Below, one piece after another: positions 49,848 to 59,033 of a stretch of DNA of 64,000 nt; position 1 is the stretch's first letter, and each line of letters begins with the position of its first letter. The notes below the pieces were generated by a model. That model saw only the letters and a program-made list of their open reading frames with translations. It was not told where the DNA came from and made no database searches. A program made the position numbers and the translations under genes. The stretch is taken from the IMG/VR virus record IMGVR_UViG_3300032092_003271, positions 1 to 64,000 of that record. One strand, given 5' to 3'. This DNA is from a virus.

Positions 49848-50318
49848 TTAAATTATTTGTTTCATTATTTGGTTTATTCTGTCAAGGTCTTCTTTAATTC
49901 TAACATCTTGTGTAAAAGTGCTATGTTCCTTAGAAGGTCTTGACATATCGGCAATAGGTCCTAAATCTTTAATTAATTTATCATCTATTTCGTCCGGCAT
50001 ATAATCGTTTTGTATTTGATTTGAAAAATTGTCATTTTTTCTGAGTCCTTGAATTGTATTCTCAACCCAATTTTTCATATAATCGGCTCCATTTAAAACA
50101 AATGGTGCGTCAGTCCCATCACCTTCATAATTATCAAACCAATTTTTTATCCTACCAAGTTGTTGGTATGTTACATATCCAGTATCCCTTAATTCCTCAT
50201 TTCTTTTGTGACCTTCAATTGATGGGTCTGAATTAGGAATGTGATCAAAACATACTTGAAGATATTCAACTACTTCTTTTGGTAGTTCAATAGTTTTATT
50301 ATATAAATTACTATTCAC
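49848..50318 (-). CDS. Hypothetical protein, GTG start
   Basis: 156 aa, starting at GTG (50318), which overlaps the previous stop region by 8 nt; no ATG nearby gives a better start. Acidic. The C-terminal EDLDRINQIMKQII echoes the leader helices MDRLNQIIKKVI and MDKLDRIIRRIL found in other proteins here. No family recognised. Confidence 0.6.
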   Translation of the reverse strand: MNSNLYNKTIELPKEVVEYLQVCFDHIPNSDPSIEGHKRNEELRDTGYVTYQQLGRIKNWFDNYEGDGTDAPFVLNGADYMKNWVENTIQGLRKNDNFSNQIQNDYMPDEIDDKLIKDLGPIADMSRPSKEHSTFTQDVRIKEDLDRINQIMKQII

Positions 50319-51195
50319 CTTGTTTTAAATGTTTTACCAATTTATCAATACTAATACCTTCTTTATCTGCAAGTCTTTTAATCGCTTCAATATTTCTTAT
50401 TAATATTTTAGAGACTGGTTTAGATAATTTATCGTCTTCTTTTGTTTTTTTTACAACTTCTTTGTCTTTGGATTTTTTTGAAAGTAATATCTCATCAATC
50501 AAAGTTTCCATTTTTTCTTTTTCTAATTCAGACAATCTTCTTTTTGTAAAACAATTTTTACAATGTCCTCGTTTCTTTTCGTTTTTTAATTCTTTATCTA
50601 AATTTCTATCAAACCCCAATCTTTTTAATCTTTCATCCCTTTCAATAGGATCCTCAACCTCCATCTTTTTTAATATTTTATTTGCAACATCATAAGTAGG
50701 TGCAAATTCGGTTTCTTCAAAACCAAAAGATTCAGATTGATCAACTTCACTTAATGTGTTATTTTTCACATCTTCAGACTCACCATAATAAACACGAATG
50801 AATGGCCACTGTTGAGCTCTAGTCATACGAACAGTTTGGTCCATAGTTTTCTTGGCCAAATTTCTTTGGTTTAATACGGGTATGTTAGAACTTATTAAAG
50901 AACCATCAGGGTCAACTAATTCATCAATTTCACCGTCATTATGTTTCTTCTTACTATGAGAATCAATTAATTTGTGAACTTGTTGTTTTGTTAACTTTTT
51001 ACCTGATTTTAATATTTTTGAAATTAACTTTTGAATTTCTTCAAATACAGATTTATCAACCTCAATAAATTCATCTTCTTTTCTGGATTCAGATAATGTT
51101 TCAGATACTGAATAATATATACCAACTTTATTCCCTTTATCTTTTAAAAAGAAATAATACGGTTTTTCAAAATACTCTTTATTCAATTCTATCAT
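50311..51195 (-). CDS. Hypothetical protein with CxxC
   Basis: 294 aa from the ATG at 51195, chosen because a late-type motif lies 15 nt upstream and the longer frame would run into the divergent gene. Helical, strongly charged, with HCKNCF in the C-terminal third and Lys-rich tails. No family recognised. First gene of the minus-strand late unit. Confidence 0.6.
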   Translation of the reverse strand: MIELNKEYFEKPYYFFLKDKGNKVGIYYSVSETLSESRKEDEFIEVDKSVFEEIQKLISKILKSGKKLTKQQVHKLIDSHSKKKHNDGEIDELVDPDGSLISSNIPVLNQRNLAKKTMDQTVRMTRAQQWPFIRVYYGESEDVKNNTLSEVDQSESFGFEETEFAPTYDVANKILKKMEVEDPIERDERLKRLGFDRNLDKELKNEKKRGHCKNCFTKRRLSELEKEKMETLIDEILLSKKSKDKEVVKKTKEDDKLSKPVSKILIRNIEAIKRLADKEGISIDKLVKHLKQGE

Positions 51196-51210
51196 GGTAT
51201 AGTTTTTACA

Positions 51211-51217
51211 ATAAATA
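51211..51217 (-). promoter_or_regulatory. Late-type motif TATTTAT (minus strand)
   Basis: Minus strand GTATTTATT, 15 nt before the ATG at 51195. It faces away from the plus-strand copy at 51231. Confidence 0.6.
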
Positions 51218-51230
51218 CTTTCATTTGTTG

Positions 51231-51237
51231 TATTTAT
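51231..51237 (+). promoter_or_regulatory. Late-type motif TATTTAT (plus strand)
   Basis: GTATTTATA, 11 nt before the ATG at 51249. With the copy at 51211 it makes a divergent pair in which each copy is oriented towards its own gene. Confidence 0.6.
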
Positions 51238-51248
51238 AAGTAAAACAC

Positions 51249-53495
51249 ATGGCATACCAAAATATAAATCAATATAACTACCCAAAGTTAAAGTTACAAC
51301 TCATTTATGATGGGCAAGATATGTCTTTGGCGTCTGATGAGGTAGACTTTAATCAAGAGGTAGTTTTTTCTCCATATATAATAGGTACAGATAATGGTGA
51401 AAAATTACCTGTGAATGTTGATTTAAATAGTCCATTATCAACTCAAAACTTAACATTGAGCTATGGTGTGTATAACCCTAATAATGTTGTAATCTCAGAA
51501 TCATTTTATGAACCTAAAGATTTAAGAATTGATTGTTTTACTGCAGGAACAACTTGTGATATTGGTTTAACGGGAATAGATAATGGTTTAGTTGATAATA
51601 TTGTCGGTGAAACTTTAAATTATACAAATGGTTTATTCACAGATGCGGTTAAGTTTGATAGGATGTTTTACGATAGACGAATGAAGTTCATTCAAACAAC
51701 TACAAATGTCCCACAAAATAATAGATTTTCAGGTATACCAAAATATACGGCCTATGAAATGGTATCTAAAAATAATCCACAAGTTGGGAGATACGTTGAA
51801 TTATATGGTGGGTTTTATCAAGGATTTTATAAATTGTTTGGTTATGATTATGAAATTCTACCCGAAAGAATGAAAAAAGGGTGGTCTGTTGAAATGATCT
51901 TGAAACCTAGATTAATTAATGAATATACCCCAAAACCTGGATACGAAACACTAAATCAAATTTACCCGAATAATAAAAATACTTTATTTTATTTAGGGAC
52001 AAGAGCTGAAAATAAATTTTACCATTATGCCGATGGATCACCAAAATGTGATCCTAATTATGTTAGAGTGACTTCAGAATTAGCGGGATGTTTTCAAACG
52101 TGCGCTTGTTGTAATTATGACGTAAATAATAGTAGATGTATATACGTATACCCGCCAAGACCAATTGGTGGTGTTTATGACCCACATATTAATTATGGTT
52201 GTAATCTTTGTAATGGAAATCCTGAGACTAAACTCACTTGTGGATGTGGTTGTGATTTAGATCCTTGTCTCACTTGTGGATGGATGTGTTTTGAACATAA
52301 ATGTAGCACAGTTATAGTCCCTTCCCCTACACCAACACCAACTCCTACACCAACCCCTCCTTGTGATACTTACCCAACTGAAGTTTCGTGTCCACCAAAA
52401 CCTTGTTGTACATCATGCCCAAGTTGTGGATGCGATACTTGCGGTTGTCCACCACCATACCCATCAGATACATTTTCATCTATTGAGGATACTTGTGAAA
52501 AGGACCCCAAGTTTGATGCATTATCAAACAATTTTTCAATTAGATTGTGCGGTGACCCAAAGAATCCAGGAATTGGTATTAGAGTTTTAAAAATAACAGG
52601 AGATTGTGAAACTACAGGAACATGCGTAACAGGACAAACATATGTAACAGGTTATACAATACAAGATATTTGTACACCACCAATTTATCCTTTTTGTTTA
52701 CAAACTAATCCTGCTTGGTTGGAGTATGAGCATTGGTTCCAATTAGACGTTGTGTTTGAAAGATACACGTTTATTGATTATTGTGATTTAAGATGGTTTG
52801 GAGGTTTAGATCAAATTACAAGAGTTGAGTTTTTGGCCTCTCTTGCTAATAACACGGTATCTTTAATTGGACCTCCTGTAACAAATGGTTATGATGTTCC
52901 ACAACAAGTTGAGATAGTACAATTAAATCAAATATGGTTAGATGAGACAAAGTTTAGAAGAGGTAGATTAAGAATTTTTATTAATGGAAGAATATTCTAC
53001 ACAATTGAAGATTTTGAAGAAGTTATACCAAGAGCTTTAGATACTGATAAAGAAAAACAAGTTGCGGTTCCATTTAATATGTCTTGGGGTGGAGGAACAC
53101 AAGGTTTACATGAAAATTTAACTTTATCATCATGTACCGCAACAACTATTGGTGATTATATACAAGATCCTGAATGTTTTCCTGAAAATATTTTAAGTGC
53201 AACTACTTTAAATAAATTAAAAACACACATTCTTTTAGAAGAAAATTTTGCAGGAACTTTTGAAGGTGGAATATCCCAATTTAGATTTTATACTGAACCT
53301 TTATCAGCTCCCGAAGTCAAACATAATTTTAAATTATTGAAAGATAAATTTATGATGTTTGACCCTGATTGCCCTGTTTGTAACACTGAAACTTGTGCGC
53401 CTAACGATTACACATATATAATTTCTAATGATGTAACAACTACAACCACAACATCATCAGGATCAACAGGTAGAGTTTCTTTTAGTTTAGGTTAA
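51249..53495 (+). CDS. Large Cys-rich tail/adhesin protein with split LamG-like domain
   Basis: 748 aa. N-terminal beta domain (1-120). Around 200-220 (KLFGYDYEILPERMKKGWSV) and again at 430-700 (NFSIRL, RRGRLRIFINGRIFY, FEGGISQFRFY) the sequence looks like one concanavalin/LamG-like sandwich, interrupted by an insertion (about 270-420) packed with Cys (CACC, CGCGC, CCTSCPSCGCDTCGC) and a PTPTPTPTP linker. C-terminal poly-Thr/Ser tail. Probably a tail-associated receptor-binding or structural protein with disulfide- or metal-stabilised knobs. Confidence 0.65.
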   Translation: MAYQNINQYNYPKLKLQLIYDGQDMSLASDEVDFNQEVVFSPYIIGTDNGEKLPVNVDLNSPLSTQNLTLSYGVYNPNNVVISESFYEPKDLRIDCFTAGTTCDIGLTGIDNGLVDNIVGETLNYTNGLFTDAVKFDRMFYDRRMKFIQTTTNVPQNNRFSGIPKYTAYEMVSKNNPQVGRYVELYGGFYQGFYKLFGYDYEILPERMKKGWSVEMILKPRLINEYTPKPGYETLNQIYPNNKNTLFYLGTRAENKFYHYADGSPKCDPNYVRVTSELAGCFQTCACCNYDVNNSRCIYVYPPRPIGGVYDPHINYGCNLCNGNPETKLTCGCGCDLDPCLTCGWMCFEHKCSTVIVPSPTPTPTPTPTPPCDTYPTEVSCPPKPCCTSCPSCGCDTCGCPPPYPSDTFSSIEDTCEKDPKFDALSNNFSIRLCGDPKNPGIGIRVLKITGDCETTGTCVTGQTYVTGYTIQDICTPPIYPFCLQTNPAWLEYEHWFQLDVVFERYTFIDYCDLRWFGGLDQITRVEFLASLANNTVSLIGPPVTNGYDVPQQVEIVQLNQIWLDETKFRRGRLRIFINGRIFYTIEDFEEVIPRALDTDKEKQVAVPFNMSWGGGTQGLHENLTLSSCTATTIGDYIQDPECFPENILSATTLNKLKTHILLEENFAGTFEGGISQFRFYTEPLSAPEVKHNFKLLKDKFMMFDPDCPVCNTETCAPNDYTYIISNDVTTTTTTSSGSTGRVSFSLG
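52321..52360 (+). repeat. PT-repeat coding sequence
   Basis: Six-base CCAACA/CCTACA-type units encoding Pro-Thr repeats. The same type of repeat recurs in the next gene. Confidence 0.7.
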
Positions 53496-53525
53496 ATCAA
53501 AAAGATATAAATAAGGTTATGGTTG

Positions 53526-53532
53526 TATTTAT
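53526..53532 (+). promoter_or_regulatory. Late-type motif inside an inverted repeat
   Basis: GTATTTATT, 11 nt before the ATG at 53544. It overlaps the perfect inverted repeat TTGTATTT-N6-AAATACAA (53523-53544). Confidence 0.5.
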
Positions 53533-53543
53533 TTAGAAATACA

Positions 53544-54569
53544 ATGAGTCAAATTATTACAATAAATAGTATCAATCACGACGGTGAACTAGCCAATGTT
53601 TTGTTCACGCCTGATAATGATCCTGTTGTGATAAATTTGGGTGACATAACTTTACCATTTGTTTTTGAACCATCTTTATTAATACCACCAAGAGAAGTTT
53701 ATGGAACTTACACAATTTACACATATGAGGATAAATGTACTAATATATTACAAGTACCACGCCCAACACCTACACCGACACCAACAGTAACACCAACAAG
53801 AACTGCAACGCCAACACCTACACCAACACCAACAGTAACACCAACATACGAACCTTGTGCTTCTGCAACACCTGCACCAACACAAAATCCTACACCGACG
53901 CCAACAAGAACCCCAAGACCTACACCGACGCCAACGACTACACTACCACCTTGTTTGTCACAAACACCGACACCAACACCGACACCAACACCGACTACAC
54001 CTCCGAATTATTTCGCGTATTTGTTTATAGAACCTGTTTCAGGATCATCCGCAATTGGTTCGTATATGTATTCGAATGGATCTAACTTCTTCGGATTCAC
54101 AAACGCTTCCCAACCAACACAAAGTCAGACGCAATTCAATATAGATATGAATTTATATATGAACTACTCTTCATGGACTAATGGACAATTCCCTAGCATC
54201 ATTGTCCAATCTGTTTCACAAACTACAGGTGGTGATGATCTATTTGGAAACCCAATCAGTAAATATAATTTCTTTACAACAGAAATTAAATCTGGTACAG
54301 TACTTTCAAAAGCTTGGTACACTTGGTTTATTCCTGTAATTGCGACAAATAATGAAATACAAACTGAAATCTACATTAATGCAATGGGTAACCCGACCCA
54401 ACAAGAATCTGTTGGAACTGAACCTACTATTAATAGTTATTTAGTTAACTACACAGGATCAACGATTCCTTCAGGAACTTATCGAGTTTATACAACATTC
54501 CCTAACCAAATATTTAGGTTAAACAATAATAACAATATTTATTTTAGAGGTAGCGATACCCAACCATAA
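53544..54569 (+). CDS. Tail protein with long Pro-Thr linker
   Basis: 341 aa; the ATG at 53544 is preferred to an upstream in-frame start because it follows the late-type motif. N-terminal beta domain (1-70), then about 80 residues of PTPTPT linker with a few Cys (PCASATP, PCLSQTP), then a beta-rich C-terminal domain (152-341). PT-linkers are stiff, extended spacers in surface proteins. Probably a tail fibre or decoration component. Confidence 0.65.
   Translation: MSQIITINSINHDGELANVLFTPDNDPVVINLGDITLPFVFEPSLLIPPREVYGTYTIYTYEDKCTNILQVPRPTPTPTPTVTPTRTATPTPTPTPTVTPTYEPCASATPAPTQNPTPTPTRTPRPTPTPTTTLPPCLSQTPTPTPTPTPTTPPNYFAYLFIEPVSGSSAIGSYMYSNGSNFFGFTNASQPTQSQTQFNIDMNLYMNYSSWTNGQFPSIIVQSVSQTTGGDDLFGNPISKYNFFTTEIKSGTVLSKAWYTWFIPVIATNNEIQTEIYINAMGNPTQQESVGTEPTINSYLVNYTGSTIPSGTYRVYTTFPNQIFRLNNNNNIYFRGSDTQP
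53758..54003 (+). repeat. Pro-Thr coding tandem repeat
   Basis: Long array of CC(A/G)ACA/CCTACA-type hexamers in frame, imperfect, encoding (PT)n. Confidence 0.8.
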
Positions 54570-54581
54570 AATTGATATAGA

Positions 54582-57500
54582 ATGGCAAATCCATATAAAA
54601 ATCCACAAACACCTTTATTAGCGGTTGGAACTTTCTCAGTTCAACCAAGTCAGACATTTGGTACTAATTTTAGTATATATAGTGTTGGTGGTTATATGGA
54701 AGTTTATGAACTTCAGGATTTAATTTATACAATCCCAACTGGATCTCAAGGAGATATAGAATTTTCAGGTAATACAATTCCAATACAATTCCAAAAAGGT
54801 AGTGGATCGGTTTTCTCACCTGACGTTTTAACATTAAATTCGGATAATATTTCGTCAGGTCGTAGAAGACTTGGTATGTTGGCGTATGTTTATTCAACAC
54901 AAGAAATATTCCAATATAATATCCCAAATTATACGACACTTTGGAATAACGCATTGGCGGCTTCAGGACCTGGTGGACCAACCGTACTACAATCAAAATT
55001 TGGAACCACAGTAAAAAGTAATTCAGCTGCAGGACAAGCGTTAATTAATGCTTGGACAGGATCAACAATTCAGGGTCACAGTGGTGGAACTGCCAATTCT
55101 AATTGGAGATTATTAGACACAGGTGGATGTTGTATTACAGGATTTACATACAACAATGACAATAGTTTCACTATATACGATGATAATGGTGGTGTATTTA
55201 CCGCATCTTTTGATGTTGTTACAGGATTGACAGTATCAGGAGGATCTTTAATTGTTAATGGTGTTAATATTACAGGTGACACATTTACAACAGGAGGTAC
55301 ATATTTTAGTGCAACAAGTACAATAGATTTATATGACAATCAAGGGGGTATTGTTACAATTACAGGTATAACGGCATCAGGTGTTGCAGGATCAAACGGA
55401 TCTTCAGGTTCTAGCGGTACTTCAGGAACATCAGGAACATCAGGATCTAATGGATCTTCAGGTATATCCGGTTCTTCAGGATCTAGTGGGACTAGCGGAA
55501 CATCAGGTGTAAGCGGTTTATCAGGAACGAGCGGTTCTTCAGGTTCTTCAGGTTCTTCAGGAATTTCAGGATCTTCAGGGACTTCAGGAACTAGAGGTTC
55601 TTCAGGGACTTCAGGAACTTCAGGGACTAGAGGTTCTTCAGGTAGTTCAGGAAGTGGTGGTACAAGCGGTACAAGCGGAGTTAGTGGTGCGTCAGGAACT
55701 AGCGGTACAAACGGTACAAGCGGTAGTTCAGGAACATCAGGAAGTAGTGGTACAAACGGTACTTCAGGAACATCAGGAACTTCTGGTACAGGTGGTACTT
55801 CAGGTATAAACGGACAATCAAATTCATTATTCCCATATAACGCAAGAGTAGATATCCAATCAGGAGATCCAGGTAATACAAATATTATTTGGAATAATGT
55901 AACACAATCGGCATCAACACAAATAAATATTTCACATTTAGATAATGATAATGATGATATTGATATATTTTTGGGGTTAATTCCAAGTGGAACAACAATT
56001 ATTATCCAAGACCAAATTAATTCAACTGAATTTCAAAAATGGATTGTTGGAGTTGGTGTTGAAGCGGCTCCCAATTCATATTGGACTTTTCCTGTTACAT
56101 TAGTATCATCAACCATTGAATTTACAGGTGGGGAAAATATATTATTTATTATAGGACAATTACCTTCTGGAACAAGTGGGGTATCAGGAACATCAGGAAC
56201 ATCAGGATCTAATGGTTCTTCAGGTACGTCAGGAAATAGCGGTACAGACGGAACTTCAGGGTCTAGTGGTTCTTCAGGAAGTAGTGGTTCTTCAGGAAGA
56301 AGTGGTTCTTCAGGTACGTCAGGAACTAGCGGTATAGATGGAAACGATTCTTCGAATAGTGGTAGATGGGGATATGAGGGCATTTCTACTACTCCCGGAC
56401 CTGGTCGTTTTGGGACGGATAACCCGGTAATGAGTTTAATTGGGTATGTCTACATAAATTCAGAAGCCGAAAACGGTGTAGATTATTCTACATGGCTTTC
56501 AGGAGTAGATAGTATACAAAACCTTGGATTCCCTGTTTCTTTACAAATTACACAGGTAGGTTCTAACAATATTATCGGTATATGGGAAGTTGTTTCTATT
56601 ACTTCAACAGGTAGTGTTTACGAGTTTCAAGTTGACCCGCCATTTGTTACAAATGGTACTATAACAGATACTTGTACAATATCATGGGTATATAATGGGA
56701 TCAGTGGTTCTTCAGGTTCTTCAGGAATTTCAGGATCTTCAGGAATTTCAGGTTCTTCAGGTTCTTCAGGTTCTTCAGGTTCTTCAGGAATTTCAGGATC
56801 TTCAGGGACTTCAGGAACTAGAGGTTCTTCAGGGACTTCAGGGACTAGAGGTTCTTCAGGTAGTTCAGGTTCTTCAGGGACTTCAGGGACTAGAGGTTCT
56901 TCAGGGACTTCAGGGGCTTCAGTTGCCGTTAATGGTATCACAAATTACGTTGTTAAATTTACAGGGTCAACAGGTATCGGTAATAGTCAAATTTTTGATA
57001 ATGGAACCACAGTAAGTATCGGTACATCCGCATCGACTAGTAATTACAAATTAGATGTTCGTGGAGCAACCATTATGTCTGCAACAACAGGAACAAGTCT
57101 AACTGTAATTAGTTCAGGTAACAGTACATCGGCACCCGTACTTTCAGTCCAAGGATCACAAGGCGAATTGTTTAGTGTTACGGATAGTTTAATTGGATCT
57201 TTATTTTCCGTTAATGACATTTCAGGTTTACCTATACTGGAGGTATTTTCTGATAGTACCACAATAATTGGTAACTATTTAGCGCCTTCATTATATACGA
57301 CAACAAAAGTAACATCGATAACTGCATCAACTGGAACAACAATATATTCAATACCGATCAGTGCATACACATCTTCATTTATTGATTATTATGTAAGTGG
57401 AGCCACAGGTATGAGAGCAGGTAATATTATGGCAATATGGAGCGGGACTACTGTACAATCAACAGATAATTCAACCGCAGACATCGGTAGTACAACACCT

Positions 57501-57599
57501 TTAACATTTGGGTTTTTGGTTTCGGGGTCAACAACATTATTTAGTGCGTCAGCATCAACAGGGAATTGGACTGTTGAGTCCATAATAAGGGCATTGTAA
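54582..57599 (+). CDS. Collagen-like tail fibre protein
   Basis: 1005 aa. The N-terminal 265 residues form a virion-attachment and beta domain. Three Gly-x-Ser/Thr collagen-like blocks (about 267-407, 530-588, 706-778, made of GSS, GTS, GIS, GNS and GRS triplets) alternate with beta-rich globular domains. The C-terminal domain (about 785-1005) resembles a fibre tip with a shallow hydrophobic end. Such Gly-X-Y blocks should form trimeric rods. No Pro is used, unlike animal collagen, so stability must come from Ser/Thr or from glycosylation, which is notable given the nearby glycan genes. Confidence 0.75.
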   Translation: MANPYKNPQTPLLAVGTFSVQPSQTFGTNFSIYSVGGYMEVYELQDLIYTIPTGSQGDIEFSGNTIPIQFQKGSGSVFSPDVLTLNSDNISSGRRRLGMLAYVYSTQEIFQYNIPNYTTLWNNALAASGPGGPTVLQSKFGTTVKSNSAAGQALINAWTGSTIQGHSGGTANSNWRLLDTGGCCITGFTYNNDNSFTIYDDNGGVFTASFDVVTGLTVSGGSLIVNGVNITGDTFTTGGTYFSATSTIDLYDNQGGIVTITGITASGVAGSNGSSGSSGTSGTSGTSGSNGSSGISGSSGSSGTSGTSGVSGLSGTSGSSGSSGSSGISGSSGTSGTRGSSGTSGTSGTRGSSGSSGSGGTSGTSGVSGASGTSGTNGTSGSSGTSGSSGTNGTSGTSGTSGTGGTSGINGQSNSLFPYNARVDIQSGDPGNTNIIWNNVTQSASTQINISHLDNDNDDIDIFLGLIPSGTTIIIQDQINSTEFQKWIVGVGVEAAPNSYWTFPVTLVSSTIEFTGGENILFIIGQLPSGTSGVSGTSGTSGSNGSSGTSGNSGTDGTSGSSGSSGSSGSSGRSGSSGTSGTSGIDGNDSSNSGRWGYEGISTTPGPGRFGTDNPVMSLIGYVYINSEAENGVDYSTWLSGVDSIQNLGFPVSLQITQVGSNNIIGIWEVVSITSTGSVYEFQVDPPFVTNGTITDTCTISWVYNGISGSSGSSGISGSSGISGSSGSSGSSGSSGISGSSGTSGTRGSSGTSGTRGSSGSSGSSGTSGTRGSSGTSGASVAVNGITNYVVKFTGSTGIGNSQIFDNGTTVSIGTSASTSNYKLDVRGATIMSATTGTSLTVISSGNSTSAPVLSVQGSQGELFSVTDSLIGSLFSVNDISGLPILEVFSDSTTIIGNYLAPSLYTTTKVTSITASTGTTIYSIPISAYTSSFIDYYVSGATGMRAGNIMAIWSGTTVQSTDNSTADIGSTTPLTFGFLVSGSTTLFSASASTGNWTVESIIRAL
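55381..55811 (+). repeat. Collagen-like 9-nt repeat block 1
   Basis: Nine-base units of the type GG(T/A)(N)(C/T)TTCA encoding GSS/GTS triplets. Contains an 83-nt segment (55533-55615) identical to 56760-56842. Confidence 0.85.
56170..56346 (+). repeat. Collagen-like repeat block 2
   Basis: Shorter array of the same 9-nt units, more diverged, encoding GTSG, GSSG, GNSG and GRSG. Confidence 0.8.
56698..56919 (+). repeat. Collagen-like repeat block 3
   Basis: Array of 9-nt units dominated by GGTTCTTCA, with an 83-nt exact copy of part of block 1 (56760-56842). Confidence 0.85.
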
Positions 57600-57600
57600 T

Positions 57601-58305
57601 ATGGCATTTAATTATTCACCTAAAATAGTTACAGATAGATTAGCCATGTATTTAGATGCGGCTAACACCAAATCATATGTTTCAGGTTCAACTACCGCCT
57701 ATTCATTAACTGGATCGATTAACGGTTCATTAATTAATGGAACAGGATATAGTAATATAAATGGAGGGGCTTGGAGGTTTGACGGTATAGATGATAGTAT
57801 TTTTTATGGTCTTCAACCAATTAACTTTAATCCCTCAACTCAACCTTTCTCTATGGGTGGATGGGCCAATTTACTTTCAACCGGAGGAAATGGAAATAGG
57901 GCCGTAATATTAGACATATGCGGTACTAATACATCTCGTTTATATATTGCTATAGATAAAACTAATTTACGTTTGATTGTTGATATAAGACCACCTGCCG
58001 GAACAGTTTACGTTCCAGTATCCGGTAATACAAATTCAATTTCATTAGGAAGATGGGTTTATGGTATGGTTACATTCGATGGGGGTACTATTAATTTATA
58101 TCAAAATGGAGAATTAATTAGTACCGCAACTGGTTTTACTAATTACCCCGTTATAAATTACAATTGGTATAGCGGATTTCAAGATGATGATGACGCAGAT
58201 ATGAATGGATATATAAGTTCAGTCTCATTTTATCTAAAAACATTATCGGCATCAGAAGTTCTCCAAAACTATAACGCAATTAAATCACGATACGGATTAT
58301 TATAA
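57601..58305 (+). CDS. LamG/concanavalin-like fibre protein 1
   Basis: 234 aa single-domain concanavalin A-like lectin: LAMYLDAANTKSYVSGST near the start, WRFDGIDDS, a central WANLL...GRWVYGMVTFDGG strand pair, and the C-terminal SASEVLQNYNAIKSRYG. The same start and end patterns recur in the next two genes, so the three form a tandem triplication. Such domains bind carbohydrates, so host glycan recognition is plausible. Starts after a 1-nt gap from the fibre gene stop codon. Confidence 0.75.
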   Translation: MAFNYSPKIVTDRLAMYLDAANTKSYVSGSTTAYSLTGSINGSLINGTGYSNINGGAWRFDGIDDSIFYGLQPINFNPSTQPFSMGGWANLLSTGGNGNRAVILDICGTNTSRLYIAIDKTNLRLIVDIRPPAGTVYVPVSGNTNSISLGRWVYGMVTFDGGTINLYQNGELISTATGFTNYPVINYNWYSGFQDDDDADMNGYISSVSFYLKTLSASEVLQNYNAIKSRYGLL

Positions 58306-59033
58306 TGGCAGGAAGAATAACATATTACGGTGCTGTAGTAAAAGACGGTCTTGTTTTAGATTTAGATGCCGCAAAACGTGATTCATATATTGGAAATGGA
58401 ATTGTATGGACGGATGTTTCAGGATTCCAAAATATTGGTACGTTAACAAATGGACCTACATTTGATTCAAACAATGGGGGTAGTATTCTATTTGATGGTG
58501 TAGATGATGAGGTTCTTGTTGGTAATGACCGTTATACTATGGTTTCGGCAATGACTTGGGACATATGGGTTAAAAGAATTTCTGATGGAAATGTATTCAA
58601 CATGATGATGAGTAATTTTATGCCATATATGGCTTTCAGAGGGACTGATAGCGGCTCAGACATAAATAAATTTAATGTTGCATACCGTACAGTCACAGGA
58701 GTTACGACAACTCAAAGAAATTTATTAACGACAGGCGCAACTTTTAGTAATAACATATGGTATAATTTTACTTACACTTTATTGTATGATTTACAAAATC
58801 AACTTGCAACCGCAAAAATTTATGTTAACGGAGTATTCAACACGTCATCTTCAAATAACAGTGATTCAGTTTACCAACCATCTGTAGGTAGTAGATTACG
58901 TTTAGGTAACTATACGTCAAATCAATATCCGTTTCCTGGTAACATTAGTAATTTTAAAATCTATCATAAAATACTTTCAGACTCAGAAGTTCTCCAAAAC
59001 TATAATGCACTAAAAGGGAGGTACGGACTATGA
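58305..59033 (+). CDS. LamG/concanavalin-like fibre protein 2
   Basis: 242 aa; LVLDLDAAKRDSYIGNG, ILFDGVDDEV, WDIWVKR and LSDSEVLQNYNALKGRYGL. Second member of the triplicated lectin-like set; overlaps the previous stop by 1 nt (TAATG). Sequence identity to its sisters is clear at the ends and low in the middle, where receptor loops would lie. Confidence 0.75.
   Translation: MAGRITYYGAVVKDGLVLDLDAAKRDSYIGNGIVWTDVSGFQNIGTLTNGPTFDSNNGGSILFDGVDDEVLVGNDRYTMVSAMTWDIWVKRISDGNVFNMMMSNFMPYMAFRGTDSGSDINKFNVAYRTVTGVTTTQRNLLTTGATFSNNIWYNFTYTLLYDLQNQLATAKIYVNGVFNTSSSNNSDSVYQPSVGSRLRLGNYTSNQYPFPGNISNFKIYHKILSDSEVLQNYNALKGRYGL

Noticed and set aside
55381-56919. Regular short repeats suggesting a CRISPR array
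   Set aside because: Units are 9 nt, in frame and encode Gly-x-Ser/Thr triplets in a long ORF; no spacer structure and no cas genes.
56627-56941. Minus-strand ORF encoding a PEEPEEPE-rich protein
   Set aside because: It is the antisense reading of the collagen-like repeat; no promoter or independent coding evidence.
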